Origin: an uncultured Christensenellaceae bacterium
GTDB lineage: Bacteria > Bacillota > Clostridia > Christensenellales > UBA3700
Direction of reading: 5' to 3'
Length of the DNA: 13,392 bases
Assembly (NCBI GenBank): GCA_910587685.1
Contig: CAJUMY010000005.1
Span: 96,386 to 109,777, forward strand
This document shows positions 7,089 to 13,392 of this stretch, piece after piece. How positions within the stretch are numbered: the first letter of the stretch is position 1; each line of letters starts with the position of its first letter. Under the pieces are notes generated by a model. The model was given only the letters and a program-made list of their open reading frames with translations. It did no database searches and was not told the DNA's origin. The position numbers and the translations under genes are program-made.

Positions 7089-7115
7089 CCGTTTTTAATA
7101 AATATGGTTGACAAT
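7081..7115. promoter_or_regulatory. BirA operator (biotin repressor binding site)
   Basis: ATTGTCAACC (7081-7090) and GGTTGACAAT (7106-7115) form a perfect 10-bp inverted repeat with a 15-bp AT-rich spacer. Known BirA sites have the form TTGTnAACC, a spacer of about 14-16 bp, then GGTTnACAA. This site fits that layout, with C/G at the variable position. It precedes birA-bioY and overlaps the promoter -35 box, so it should repress both genes when biotin is sufficient. Operator function is inferred from pattern and context. Confidence 0.88.
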
Positions 7116-7165
7116 TTTTCAATTTTTTTATTTTGCACTTCAAATAAATGCGATACTGCAAAAAT

Positions 7166-7194
7166 AAAGACTTCCCTCAAAAGAGAAGTCTTTT
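7166..7194. terminator. Bidirectional terminator after the beta-galactosidase gene
   Basis: AAAGACTTC (7166-7174) and GAAGTCTTT (7185-7193) form a perfect 9-bp stem, with a possible inner CTC/GAG extension. T-rich tails follow on both strands. It lies about 50 nt past the beta-galactosidase stop and insulates that gene from the biotin operon. Confidence 0.8.
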
Positions 7195-7245
7195 AATATC
7201 ATTAAATTCGATATTCTTTGCTTTAATCATTCGCTACGCGTTAAA

Positions 7246-10200
7246 TCAAGACTTTTTGATAGGTTCTATGACGAAAGAATACTTGAGCGGTCTTTTATAA
7301 CTTACGTTGACAAGGTGTTCTTTCGACGGTAGCGGACCGCAGCTATTGCTTCCCGAGCCTCTCACAAACCCGTCTATCGAGACGAACACGGTATCCTCTC
7401 TCTTAACGTCCTCGATATGACCTGCTTTCTTGAGACTGTCGTCGGTATAGTCGTGAGCGTTGAGATTAAAGAGGTTTCCGCTCGCCGAAAATCTCAATCC
7501 GTCGCCGTTCTCGTCGGTAAATTCCGCCCATCTTACGTCGCCTCTGTTGCCGCTGTCCTGCGGTTTGATATACACCCTCGCGAACTTGTCTACGCTCGTC
7601 GAATATATTCCGACCAGAGCGTGCTCGTTGAAGTCCGAAAGGTTCTCTTCATCGCCGCGTCCGAAGTATCTTACGTTTGAAAATCTTCCGTCAAGCTGCG
7701 CCGAGAGTCCGAACTTCTGTATCGTAGTTACGAACGGATTGACTGACCTCAGAGTAGCGTCTACGAGTATCTTTCCGCTATTGTCTACGTAATATTCGAC
7801 GCAAGCGTTCATGAGTCTGAATATTGCTCTCGTATCTATCGCGTATTTTACGCGTATTACGGCTTTCGATTCCTTCTTATGAGTCTTTATAGATACTTTT
7901 CTGACCTTAGACGACGTTACGCCGAGTATATCCCAAAGTATTCTGAAGAATCTCTCGTTATCTATGAACGCCCTCGTTATGCTCGGAACGAACCCCTTGG
8001 TCGCGGCGTTCTTATCCATATATTCAACGCCGTCTTTGACGTAGCTTACGATAGCGCCCGATTTTTTATCGAATACCACCTTGCCGCCGTCGAACTCCGC
8101 TTCAACGGTACTGTCCTTCGTGACGACGTTAGCGCGCGCTCCTACGCTTTCGTTAGGCTTCGCTCTCGATATCTCGACGCTCTCCTTCGCTATCTCTCTG
8201 CCGCTCTCTTTATCTATATAATAGAAATTGACGTAAATATCGTGCTTTGCCTCAATCTTCGAGAGTTCTTTTATGCTATATTCTTTCGACTCGCCCGCTG
8301 CAATATCTATGCTGAAGTTTCCGCTGTATGCGACCTCTCCCCTCTCGAGTATCTCGTACTTGACGAAGATATATCCGCTCGAGACAAAGGAATTGGTATT
8401 CGTGAAGATGAAGTTATCGCCGTCCGCCTTTTTCGCTCTTACTGGTCTATACGCGACTTTCATATTGAGCGCGCCGCTAGACGGCTCTCTATCAGGGAAG
8501 AAAAGACCGTCTACACAGAAATTGCCGTCGTGAATAGGCTCGTTATGATCGCCGCCGTACGTCCACTTATACTTTGCATTCTCGTCGTATACCGCATGAT
8601 CCGCCCATTCCCAAATACAACCGCCCATGAACTGGTCGGAAGAATAGAACAGCTCCATATACTCATCAAGACCGCCGGGACCTACGCCCATAGCGTGAGC
8701 GTACTCGCATTGGAAGAACGGTTTCCCTACGTATTTATCTCCCGCTCTGTTGCCGAAAACGTCCTTCATTCCCGACTTTTTATCGCGGATATTACGCATA
8801 AGATCGGGTCTTGCATACATGTGCGATACGACGTCGTAAGCCCACCTTTCGCTCCTGTTTACGCCCTCGTAATGGACGGGTATTTCGCCGTGGAACTTTT
8901 TGAGATAGTCGTAACAAACGTCCTGACACTTATATCCGCCCGACTCGTTACCGAGCGACCACATTGCTATAGAAGGATGATTCTTATCCCTTCCGAACAT
9001 TCTCTTAACTCTGTCGAGATAATGATCCGCCCACTTCATATCGTTACTGAGCCTATTGGGATTATACGTAGAATGAGGTATAGCGTAAAAGCCGTGCGTC
9101 TCTATATCCGCCTCGTCTATGACGTAGAGTCCGTAGACGTCGCACATAGTAAGGAATACGGGATCGGGCGGATAATGCGCCGTACGCACGGTGTTGACGT
9201 TATATTCCTTCATGAGTTCTACGTCTTTTTTGAGATCGTCCATCGACATAACGTAACCGTTTATCGGGTGCGTATCGTGATGGTTAACGCCCTTCATCTT
9301 GATCTTTCTGCCGTTGAAAAGGAATACTTCGCCGTCTATTTCAATATGTTTGAATCCTATTATCTGACGAATACACTCGAGCGTCGTACCGTCCTCTTTT
9401 TCGAGCGTCACTATCGCCTGATATACGTTGGGAGTCTCTGCGGACCATTCCTTCGGCGATATGTTGCGCGCTATCACCGTGCCGTTGGGCTGGAGTTCGT
9501 CCTTTCTCTCAACGCCGTCGCCTATGAGCTCGAGAGTTATCCTAACGTTAGTCGCGAAAGTGCCGTCTACGCTTGCGATGAGCGAATAGTTGCCGTCGCC
9601 GACGAATTTCGGACGCAGGAATATATCGTATATATAGCTCTCCTCGTGCGAAGTGATATATACGTCTCTGAATATTCCGTTCTCTCTGAACATATCCTGA
9701 CACTCGAGATACGTGCCGTTACACCACTTAAAAACGACGGCGATGAGCTCGTTCTCACCGTTGTGCACGTAGTCGGATATGTCGAACTCCGCGGAATTGT
9801 GACTGCCTTCGCTGTAGCCTATGTACTGTCCGTTGACGTATAGCGACAGACATCCCGCGACGCCGAGGAACGTGATTATCCTATTCATTTCGGCGTTCTC
9901 GACGGTAAAATATCTCCTGTACACGCCGACGGGAATATCCGACGGAATACGCGGAGGATCCTTCTTGAACGCGTAACGCGTATTGATATAAGCTATCTGA
10001 TCGTAACCCGTTCTTTGCCACGTCGAAGGAACGGAAACTTTATCGAAGTTCACCTTTTCCGTATCGAAATTGTCGTTGAGTTCGCTAGCCTTTGCAAAAT
10101 ATGCAAAATCCCATTCCCCGCTAAGCACGTCCACTCTGTCCGAGAGGTATCTTTCGCTGAGATAATCGGTCTTTTCGAGAGCCTCTCTCGACGAAAACGG

Positions 10201-10284
10201 AATAAAATAACTGCGCTCATTGAGTTTATTCTCTTCAATTACGTTAAAGTCTTTATAATTCGACTTATTGATGGGATAGATCAT
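7246..10284 (-). CDS. lacZ: Beta-galactosidase, glycoside hydrolase family 2 (LacZ type)
   Basis: This 1012-residue enzyme is nearly the length of E. coli LacZ (1023) and shares its layout: jelly-roll sugar-binding domain (about 40-215), Ig-like domain (about 216-315), TIM barrel (about 316-610), a second Ig-like domain and a C-terminal beta-sandwich. It should hydrolyse lactose or other beta-D-galactosides by the retaining mechanism. The acid/base Glu is E447 in LGNESGG, and the nucleophile is E527 in CEYAHAMG. The Mg2+ ligands E395 and H397 (IETHGF) and the substrate-pocket histidine in RTAHYP (H370) are present. Near the C terminus the LacZ Trp999 position appears to be Cys (GSNSCGP), a substitution also found in other LacZ homologues. 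There is no signal peptide, so it is probably cytoplasmic. GGAGGAG 4 nt before the ATG supports the start. No sugar permease or regulator is adjacent. Confidence 0.95.
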   Translation of the reverse strand: MIYPINKSNYKDFNVIEENKLNERSYFIPFSSREALEKTDYLSERYLSDRVDVLSGEWDFAYFAKASELNDNFDTEKVNFDKVSVPSTWQRTGYDQIAYINTRYAFKKDPPRIPSDIPVGVYRRYFTVENAEMNRIITFLGVAGCLSLYVNGQYIGYSEGSHNSAEFDISDYVHNGENELIAVVFKWCNGTYLECQDMFRENGIFRDVYITSHEESYIYDIFLRPKFVGDGNYSLIASVDGTFATNVRITLELIGDGVERKDELQPNGTVIARNISPKEWSAETPNVYQAIVTLEKEDGTTLECIRQIIGFKHIEIDGEVFLFNGRKIKMKGVNHHDTHPINGYVMSMDDLKKDVELMKEYNVNTVRTAHYPPDPVFLTMCDVYGLYVIDEADIETHGFYAIPHSTYNPNRLSNDMKWADHYLDRVKRMFGRDKNHPSIAMWSLGNESGGYKCQDVCYDYLKKFHGEIPVHYEGVNRSERWAYDVVSHMYARPDLMRNIRDKKSGMKDVFGNRAGDKYVGKPFFQCEYAHAMGVGPGGLDEYMELFYSSDQFMGGCIWEWADHAVYDENAKYKWTYGGDHNEPIHDGNFCVDGLFFPDREPSSGALNMKVAYRPVRAKKADGDNFIFTNTNSFVSSGYIFVKYEILERGEVAYSGNFSIDIAAGESKEYSIKELSKIEAKHDIYVNFYYIDKESGREIAKESVEISRAKPNESVGARANVVTKDSTVEAEFDGGKVVFDKKSGAIVSYVKDGVEYMDKNAATKGFVPSITRAFIDNERFFRILWDILGVTSSKVRKVSIKTHKKESKAVIRVKYAIDTRAIFRLMNACVEYYVDNSGKILVDATLRSVNPFVTTIQKFGLSAQLDGRFSNVRYFGRGDEENLSDFNEHALVGIYSTSVDKFARVYIKPQDSGNRGDVRWAEFTDENGDGLRFSASGNLFNLNAHDYTDDSLKKAGHIEDVKREDTVFVSIDGFVRGSGSNSCGPLPSKEHLVNVSYKRPLKYSFVIEPIKKS

Positions 10285-10288
10285 TTTT

Positions 10289-10295
10289 CTCCTCC
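10289..10295 (-). promoter_or_regulatory. Ribosome-binding site of the beta-galactosidase gene
   Basis: The minus strand reads GGAGGAG, four bases before the ATG at 10284. It is a strong site that confirms the start. Confidence 0.85.
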
Positions 10296-10376
10296 GAATA
10301 AAGTTAAAGCGATAAAGACGAAAGACGATCTCCGATCGAATACGCCTTCATATATGCCCATTATATATAAGTATAC

Positions 10377-10405
10377 ATTATAGCGTATAAAAAAGCAATA
10401 GCGAA
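10377..10405 (-). promoter_or_regulatory. Candidate promoter of the beta-galactosidase gene
   Basis: A perfect minus-strand TATAAT lies at 10377-10382. With a 17-bp spacer the -35 hexamer would be TTCGCT, a weak match that may point to an activator-dependent promoter. The leader would be about 85-90 nt. A second TATAAT at 10360-10365 has no recognisable -35 box. Confidence 0.45.
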
Positions 10406-10495
10406 TTTTCCATTTTCTCCGATTTGTTATCAGACTCTTCATTGCGTATACTAAAGAGAGTATTGCAGATACGCCGTAGAACCGGAAATAACGAA

Positions 10496-10526
10496 ACAAA
10501 GGTCTTTCAAAACGAAAAACCTTTGT
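10496..10526 (-). terminator. Terminator-like hairpin after the surface-protein gene
   Basis: ACAAAGGT (10496-10503) pairs perfectly with ACCTTTGT (10519-10526), and further TTTC/GAAA pairing is possible inside. The minus-strand tail is only moderately T-rich. It lies about 70 nt past the surface-protein stop. A smaller hairpin, ACGGT/ACCGT (10579-10592), sits right after the stop codon. Confidence 0.55.
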
Positions 10527-10594
10527 ATATGTAGCATAATTTAATTACTGCAACCCGTATCGCAATTTAAGTATATTTACGGTAATAACCGTTA

Positions 10595-13392
10595 TCAGCC
10601 ATCAATATCTCTATCAGCGCTACCGTCGCCGTCCTCTAATTGATTTCCCGAGTTTTTGCTAAGCTCTTTCTTTGCCTTACGCTTCTCTTTGAGAAGCTGC
10701 TTTCTGTACTCGAGATTCTCCTCTATCTGCGTGACTCTTAGGTCGATTAGATCCTTCGCCATCTCGTAAGCCGATTCGCCGTCTACCGCCATCTCGGTCT
10801 CTTTTATCTTTATCTCCGCGTCATTCTCTCTTGCGTTCCTGCGTATAGTTCTCAGTCTCTCGTCCTCGATCCTGAAGTACGCCATGACTTCGCCGTCCTT
10901 GACGCTGAGCTTGATGACCTGCTTAGTTCCCTTGCCTACGGTCAAGTGGTACTTTGCAAACGACGCCTTCTCTCCCGACCTCTCTATAGCGTAATCGCGA
11001 AGTCCGAATATGTATCTCTTCTGGTCGTCGCTGAGAAGAAGTATCGAGTCTTTGATGTCGAGTCTCTCGCTGCCGTTGATTATCACCGCGCCGTCGGCGA
11101 CGGTCATTAACGACTCTCCTTCCCTTCTTTCGAAGGCGTAGAACGAGCCGTCGTCCTCTAGCCTTCTCGCCTCGTCCTTGTTCGCTAATTGACCTTCGGA
11201 TATTACTACGGCGTCGCTCGAGACGTATCTGCCGTTCTCCACTATTTCGTCACTGCGTCGGGCGCCCTCCTTGTCGTCGCCGTCGCTTGATTCCCTTCCG
11301 CTGGCTTCGCCTTCTCTTCCGCTTCCGTCGGTCTCGTCTTGGTCGTCCTCGTCATCATCGTCGTCTTCATAGTCGTCGTCGCCGCCGTTATTGGGATAGA
11401 ACGGAGGATACGGAGAAGAGTATACGATATTATTCTCGCTCTTCTTCATAGCTATGAATATCATACCGAGGAAGAGTCCTATCACGAGCAAGAACGTCGC
11501 TACCGAGAAACACAGCGAAACTATGACGAGCGGATCTCTCTCGACAGTTACTACGCCTGTCGGAGGAGTCGGCTCGGTCGGCTTGTTATCGTCGGGCGGA
11601 GTTACGTTACCGCCTGCGGGCATGAACTCGTACGGCGCGCTCTCTTCGGGCTTATCCAGTACCTCGCCGCTCGACGTTACGAACTCGAAGTTTCCTTTGC
11701 ACTCTTCGCTGAGCTTAGCTATTACCTTGTACGTCTTGCCGCTCTCGAAGTCTTCTTTCTTCACTTCGTTGCCGTTCTCGTCTTCGTAGACGTATTCGAA
11801 CTCCAATAGATCCTTATACTTATCGGGTACCTTAAACGTAGGCACTCCGCTTGCGGACGTCCACTCGGGCATAAGTTTCGCCCTGTTTATCTTCCACTCT
11901 ATCTCTATCGTTATAGCGTTATTCGAAAGAGCTACTATATTCTCTTCGCTCTCCTCTTCCTCCCACTCGTAGTGATCGGCGTCCGTTATCGTCACGCTGA
12001 TAACGTACGTATCGGCGTTAGTTCCCTTGACGTTACCAGACAGCGTCATGAGCGTATTGTCAAATCCTTCGAGCATACCGCTGACGTCTATCTCTTCGCC
12101 CGTGTATACGATAGTATCGGGCGCCGATACCGTCGGTCTTTCAAGTCTCTTCTTCACGATACTGAACGTGAACGTCATATCCTCTACGCTTCCGCCCGTA
12201 AAGCAGGTATCGCTTGGGTAGTTAAGGCTCACCGTTACGGTGTACTCGCCTACTTCCGTTCCTACGTTACCGCTGAGCGTTACGAGGTCGGTATCTATGC
12301 CTTCGGGTACGAAGCTCTGCTCCTCTCCCGAATACTCGAGCTTTCCGCCCTCTGACGGTATATCTATGATAAGTCTCTCAATGCTGAACGTCAGCGTTAC
12401 TTCCGCTCTGTCCTCGCTCTCTTCCCACGCTACCGCCTTGTCGTCCTTTATCTTGATACGTACGGTATATTCGCCTACGCTCTTGATAACGTCGGGTTTC
12501 TCGACGAACTCCATAGTGTAGTCGTTGAATCCCGTTATGAACTCCTCGACAGTATGCTCTTCGTTATCGAATACTACGCTCGGCGTAGTCACCTCGGGCT
12601 TCTTGATGAACTCGGACGTCGATACGTTGACCGTTATAGTTTCCTCGAGCTCTCCGACCTTTATCTTGACCTCGCTCTCGCCCATCACGTTAAGAGAGCC
12701 TTCGAGCGTATAGTCCTTGTAGTCTTCGTCGACGTTGCCGTCGTTATACTCTACCTTGACCGTTATATCGTCTCTTAAGGTATCGAGGTTAGCTCCGACG
12801 TTGACTATGCCGCTCTGCGTGTAAGTTACTTCCATACTAACGGCGACGACCTTCGTCACGGTTATTCCGCTAGTTACCGTCGCGCTCTTTCCGTTGTATT
12901 CGACTACGAGTATCGTCGACGATACCGACAGCGTACCCGTTACCGTGTATTCGCTATCTTCTAGCGTCTTCTCGCTCTTGTCGCTGTATATAGCTTTGAC
13001 GCTCATATACTCTTTGAGAGTATCGAGAGACGCAGACTCGTATATAACGCTGTCTCCTTGCTCAAACGTTACCTCTATCCTGTCGAGAGCGGCTTCGCTG
13101 ACGCTTACGGTGAACGTAGTATCTTTGCCTTCGTATGTTACGGTTATCGTAGAAGTTCCTACCTCGAGCGTTCCCGAGAGAACGTAGTCTTCGTCTGAAA
13201 GAACCTTATTCTTCGTAGTATCGTTATATATTGCGTTTACGGTGAGCCACTCTTTCAAGCCGTCTATATCGAACGACGGATATATTATGACGTTACTTCC
13301 CTGCTTGAACTCCGCGGTTATCTCGGTAAGTTCTATAGCCGTGACCTCTACGTCAAAGTTCTTGGATATATCTCCGAGCGTTACCGTCACGC
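10595..13392 (-). CDS. Membrane-anchored surface protein with bacterial Ig-like repeats and a cytoplasmic domain of unknown function (5' end outside window)
   Basis: At least 931 residues are encoded; the frame is open to the window edge, so the N terminus and any signal peptide are missing. Numbering is from the first complete codon. Residues ~16-255 hold three Big_3-like Ig domains with an 80-residue period, marked by LTVNAIYND (49), MSVKAIYSD (129) and ITVKVEYND (209), each ending in a strand such as ITVTYEGK. Residues ~262-502 hold three MBG-like repeats with motifs such as VYTGEE and LSGNV. A degenerate seventh beta module (~504-588) and a Pro/Thr stalk (~591-615) lead to one membrane helix (~621-648). 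Inside follow a Tyr/Pro patch, a strongly acidic Asp/Glu run (671-686), a polar linker, and a ~160-residue predicted cytoplasmic domain (~745-910) ending in a Lys/Arg/Glu-rich helix. There is no LPXTG motif. I do not recognise the cytoplasmic domain. A role in adhesion or surface sensing is only an inference. Confidence 0.8.
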   Translation of the reverse strand, partial: VTVTLGDISKNFDVEVTAIELTEITAEFKQGSNVIIYPSFDIDGLKEWLTVNAIYNDTTKNKVLSDEDYVLSGTLEVGTSTITVTYEGKDTTFTVSVSEAALDRIEVTFEQGDSVIYESASLDTLKEYMSVKAIYSDKSEKTLEDSEYTVTGTLSVSSTILVVEYNGKSATVTSGITVTKVVAVSMEVTYTQSGIVNVGANLDTLRDDITVKVEYNDGNVDEDYKDYTLEGSLNVMGESEVKIKVGELEETITVNVSTSEFIKKPEVTTPSVVFDNEEHTVEEFITGFNDYTMEFVEKPDVIKSVGEYTVRIKIKDDKAVAWEESEDRAEVTLTFSIERLIIDIPSEGGKLEYSGEEQSFVPEGIDTDLVTLSGNVGTEVGEYTVTVSLNYPSDTCFTGGSVEDMTFTFSIVKKRLERPTVSAPDTIVYTGEEIDVSGMLEGFDNTLMTLSGNVKGTNADTYVISVTITDADHYEWEEEESEENIVALSNNAITIEIEWKINRAKLMPEWTSASGVPTFKVPDKYKDLLEFEYVYEDENGNEVKKEDFESGKTYKVIAKLSEECKGNFEFVTSSGEVLDKPEESAPYEFMPAGGNVTPPDDNKPTEPTPPTGVVTVERDPLVIVSLCFSVATFLLVIGLFLGMIFIAMKKSENNIVYSSPYPPFYPNNGGDDDYEDDDDDEDDQDETDGSGREGEASGRESSDGDDKEGARRSDEIVENGRYVSSDAVVISEGQLANKDEARRLEDDGSFYAFERREGESLMTVADGAVIINGSERLDIKDSILLLSDDQKRYIFGLRDYAIERSGEKASFAKYHLTVGKGTKQVIKLSVKDGEVMAYFRIEDERLRTIRRNARENDAEIKIKETEMAVDGESAYEMAKDLIDLRVTQIEENLEYRKQLLKEKRKAKKELSKNSGNQLEDGDGSADRDIDG
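12626..13345 (-). repeat. Three tandem 240-bp coding repeats (Big_3-like domains)
   Basis: Three consecutive units of about 240 bp encode homologous 80-residue Ig-like domains, roughly at 13345-13106, 13105-12866 and 12865-12626. The core strand motif (T/S)V(N/K)xxY(N/S)D recurs at exactly 80-residue steps. Protein similarity is clear but the DNA copies have diverged, so the duplication is not recent. The first ~15 residues before the first unit look like the end of another copy outside the window. Confidence 0.7.

Larger units (their letters stand above)
10285..10495 (-). other. Beta-galactosidase upstream region
   Basis: This AT-rich gene-free stretch holds the ribosome-binding site, the promoter and an inverted repeat. 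The repeat has outer arms GCGTAT (10444-10449) and ATACGC (10469-10474), with inner ATACT (10448-10452) and AGTAT (10459-10463). It lies about 65-95 bp upstream of the -10 box and could be a regulator site or the base of a hairpin. No coding potential was seen. Confidence 0.4.

Noticed and set aside
7106..7135. A plus-strand promoter from the second TTGACA in the BirA operator
   Set aside because: The TTGACA arises from operator symmetry. The only -10-like sequence has 15-bp spacing, and there is no plus-strand gene to serve.
7879..9843. A 654-codon open frame on the plus strand, antisense to the beta-galactosidase gene
   Set aside because: The minus strand encodes an unmistakable LacZ with conserved active-site motifs. 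The antisense product is Arg/Tyr/Val/Leu-rich without domain features or a ribosome-binding site, as expected from codon-bias mirroring.

Overview
The window is a contiguous stretch of bacterial chromosome. All six protein-coding genes lie on the minus strand, so transcription runs from high to low coordinates. The base composition is moderate, and the ribosome-binding sites are strong and purine-rich (TAAGGAG, GGAGGTGA, GGAGGAG). The gene set includes a BioY vitamin transporter under a BirA-type operator, a CtpE-like P-type ATPase and a membrane-anchored protein with bacterial Ig-like repeats. Together these suggest a member of the Firmicutes/Clostridia, probably uncultured and possibly gut-associated. 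This placement is an inference from style and content; there is no rRNA or other marker gene to fix it.

Reading with transcription, the window opens at its right edge with the 3' part of a large surface protein (10595-13392, start outside the window). It has three Big_3-like Ig repeats with an exact 80-residue period, then MBG-like beta repeats, a proline-rich stalk, one membrane helix, a very acidic linker and a cytoplasmic C-terminal domain of unknown function. Next is a LacZ-type GH2 beta-galactosidase (7246-10284) with its own promoter and terminator.

A two-gene biotin operon follows, birA (5903-6892) and bioY (5274-5900), with a 2-nt gap between them. Upstream lies a near-perfect 10-bp inverted repeat with a 15-bp spacer (7081-7115) that matches the known BirA operator pattern. 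One arm of it contains the -35 box of a good promoter. BirA charged with biotinyl-AMP should therefore shut off both its own gene and the biotin importer.

After a strong terminator comes a CtpE-like cation P-type ATPase (2152-4890) with an AT-rich promoter and a leader of about 190 nt. The last gene is a sodium-coupled neurotransmitter-symporter-family (LeuT-like) transporter (182-1867), ending in a bidirectional terminator. The leftmost ~100 bases are GC-rich and full of inverted repeats, and may be the edge of a dispersed intergenic repeat or structured RNA.

Each transcription unit ends in a recognisable stem-loop, so the window reads as five independent units, with birA-bioY the only operon. 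Apart from the biotin pair, the genes have no obvious functional link. No tRNA, rRNA, CRISPR array, transposase or phage gene was seen. The least explained items are the cytoplasmic domain of the surface protein, the left-edge element and the shared acidic C-terminal tails of four membrane proteins.
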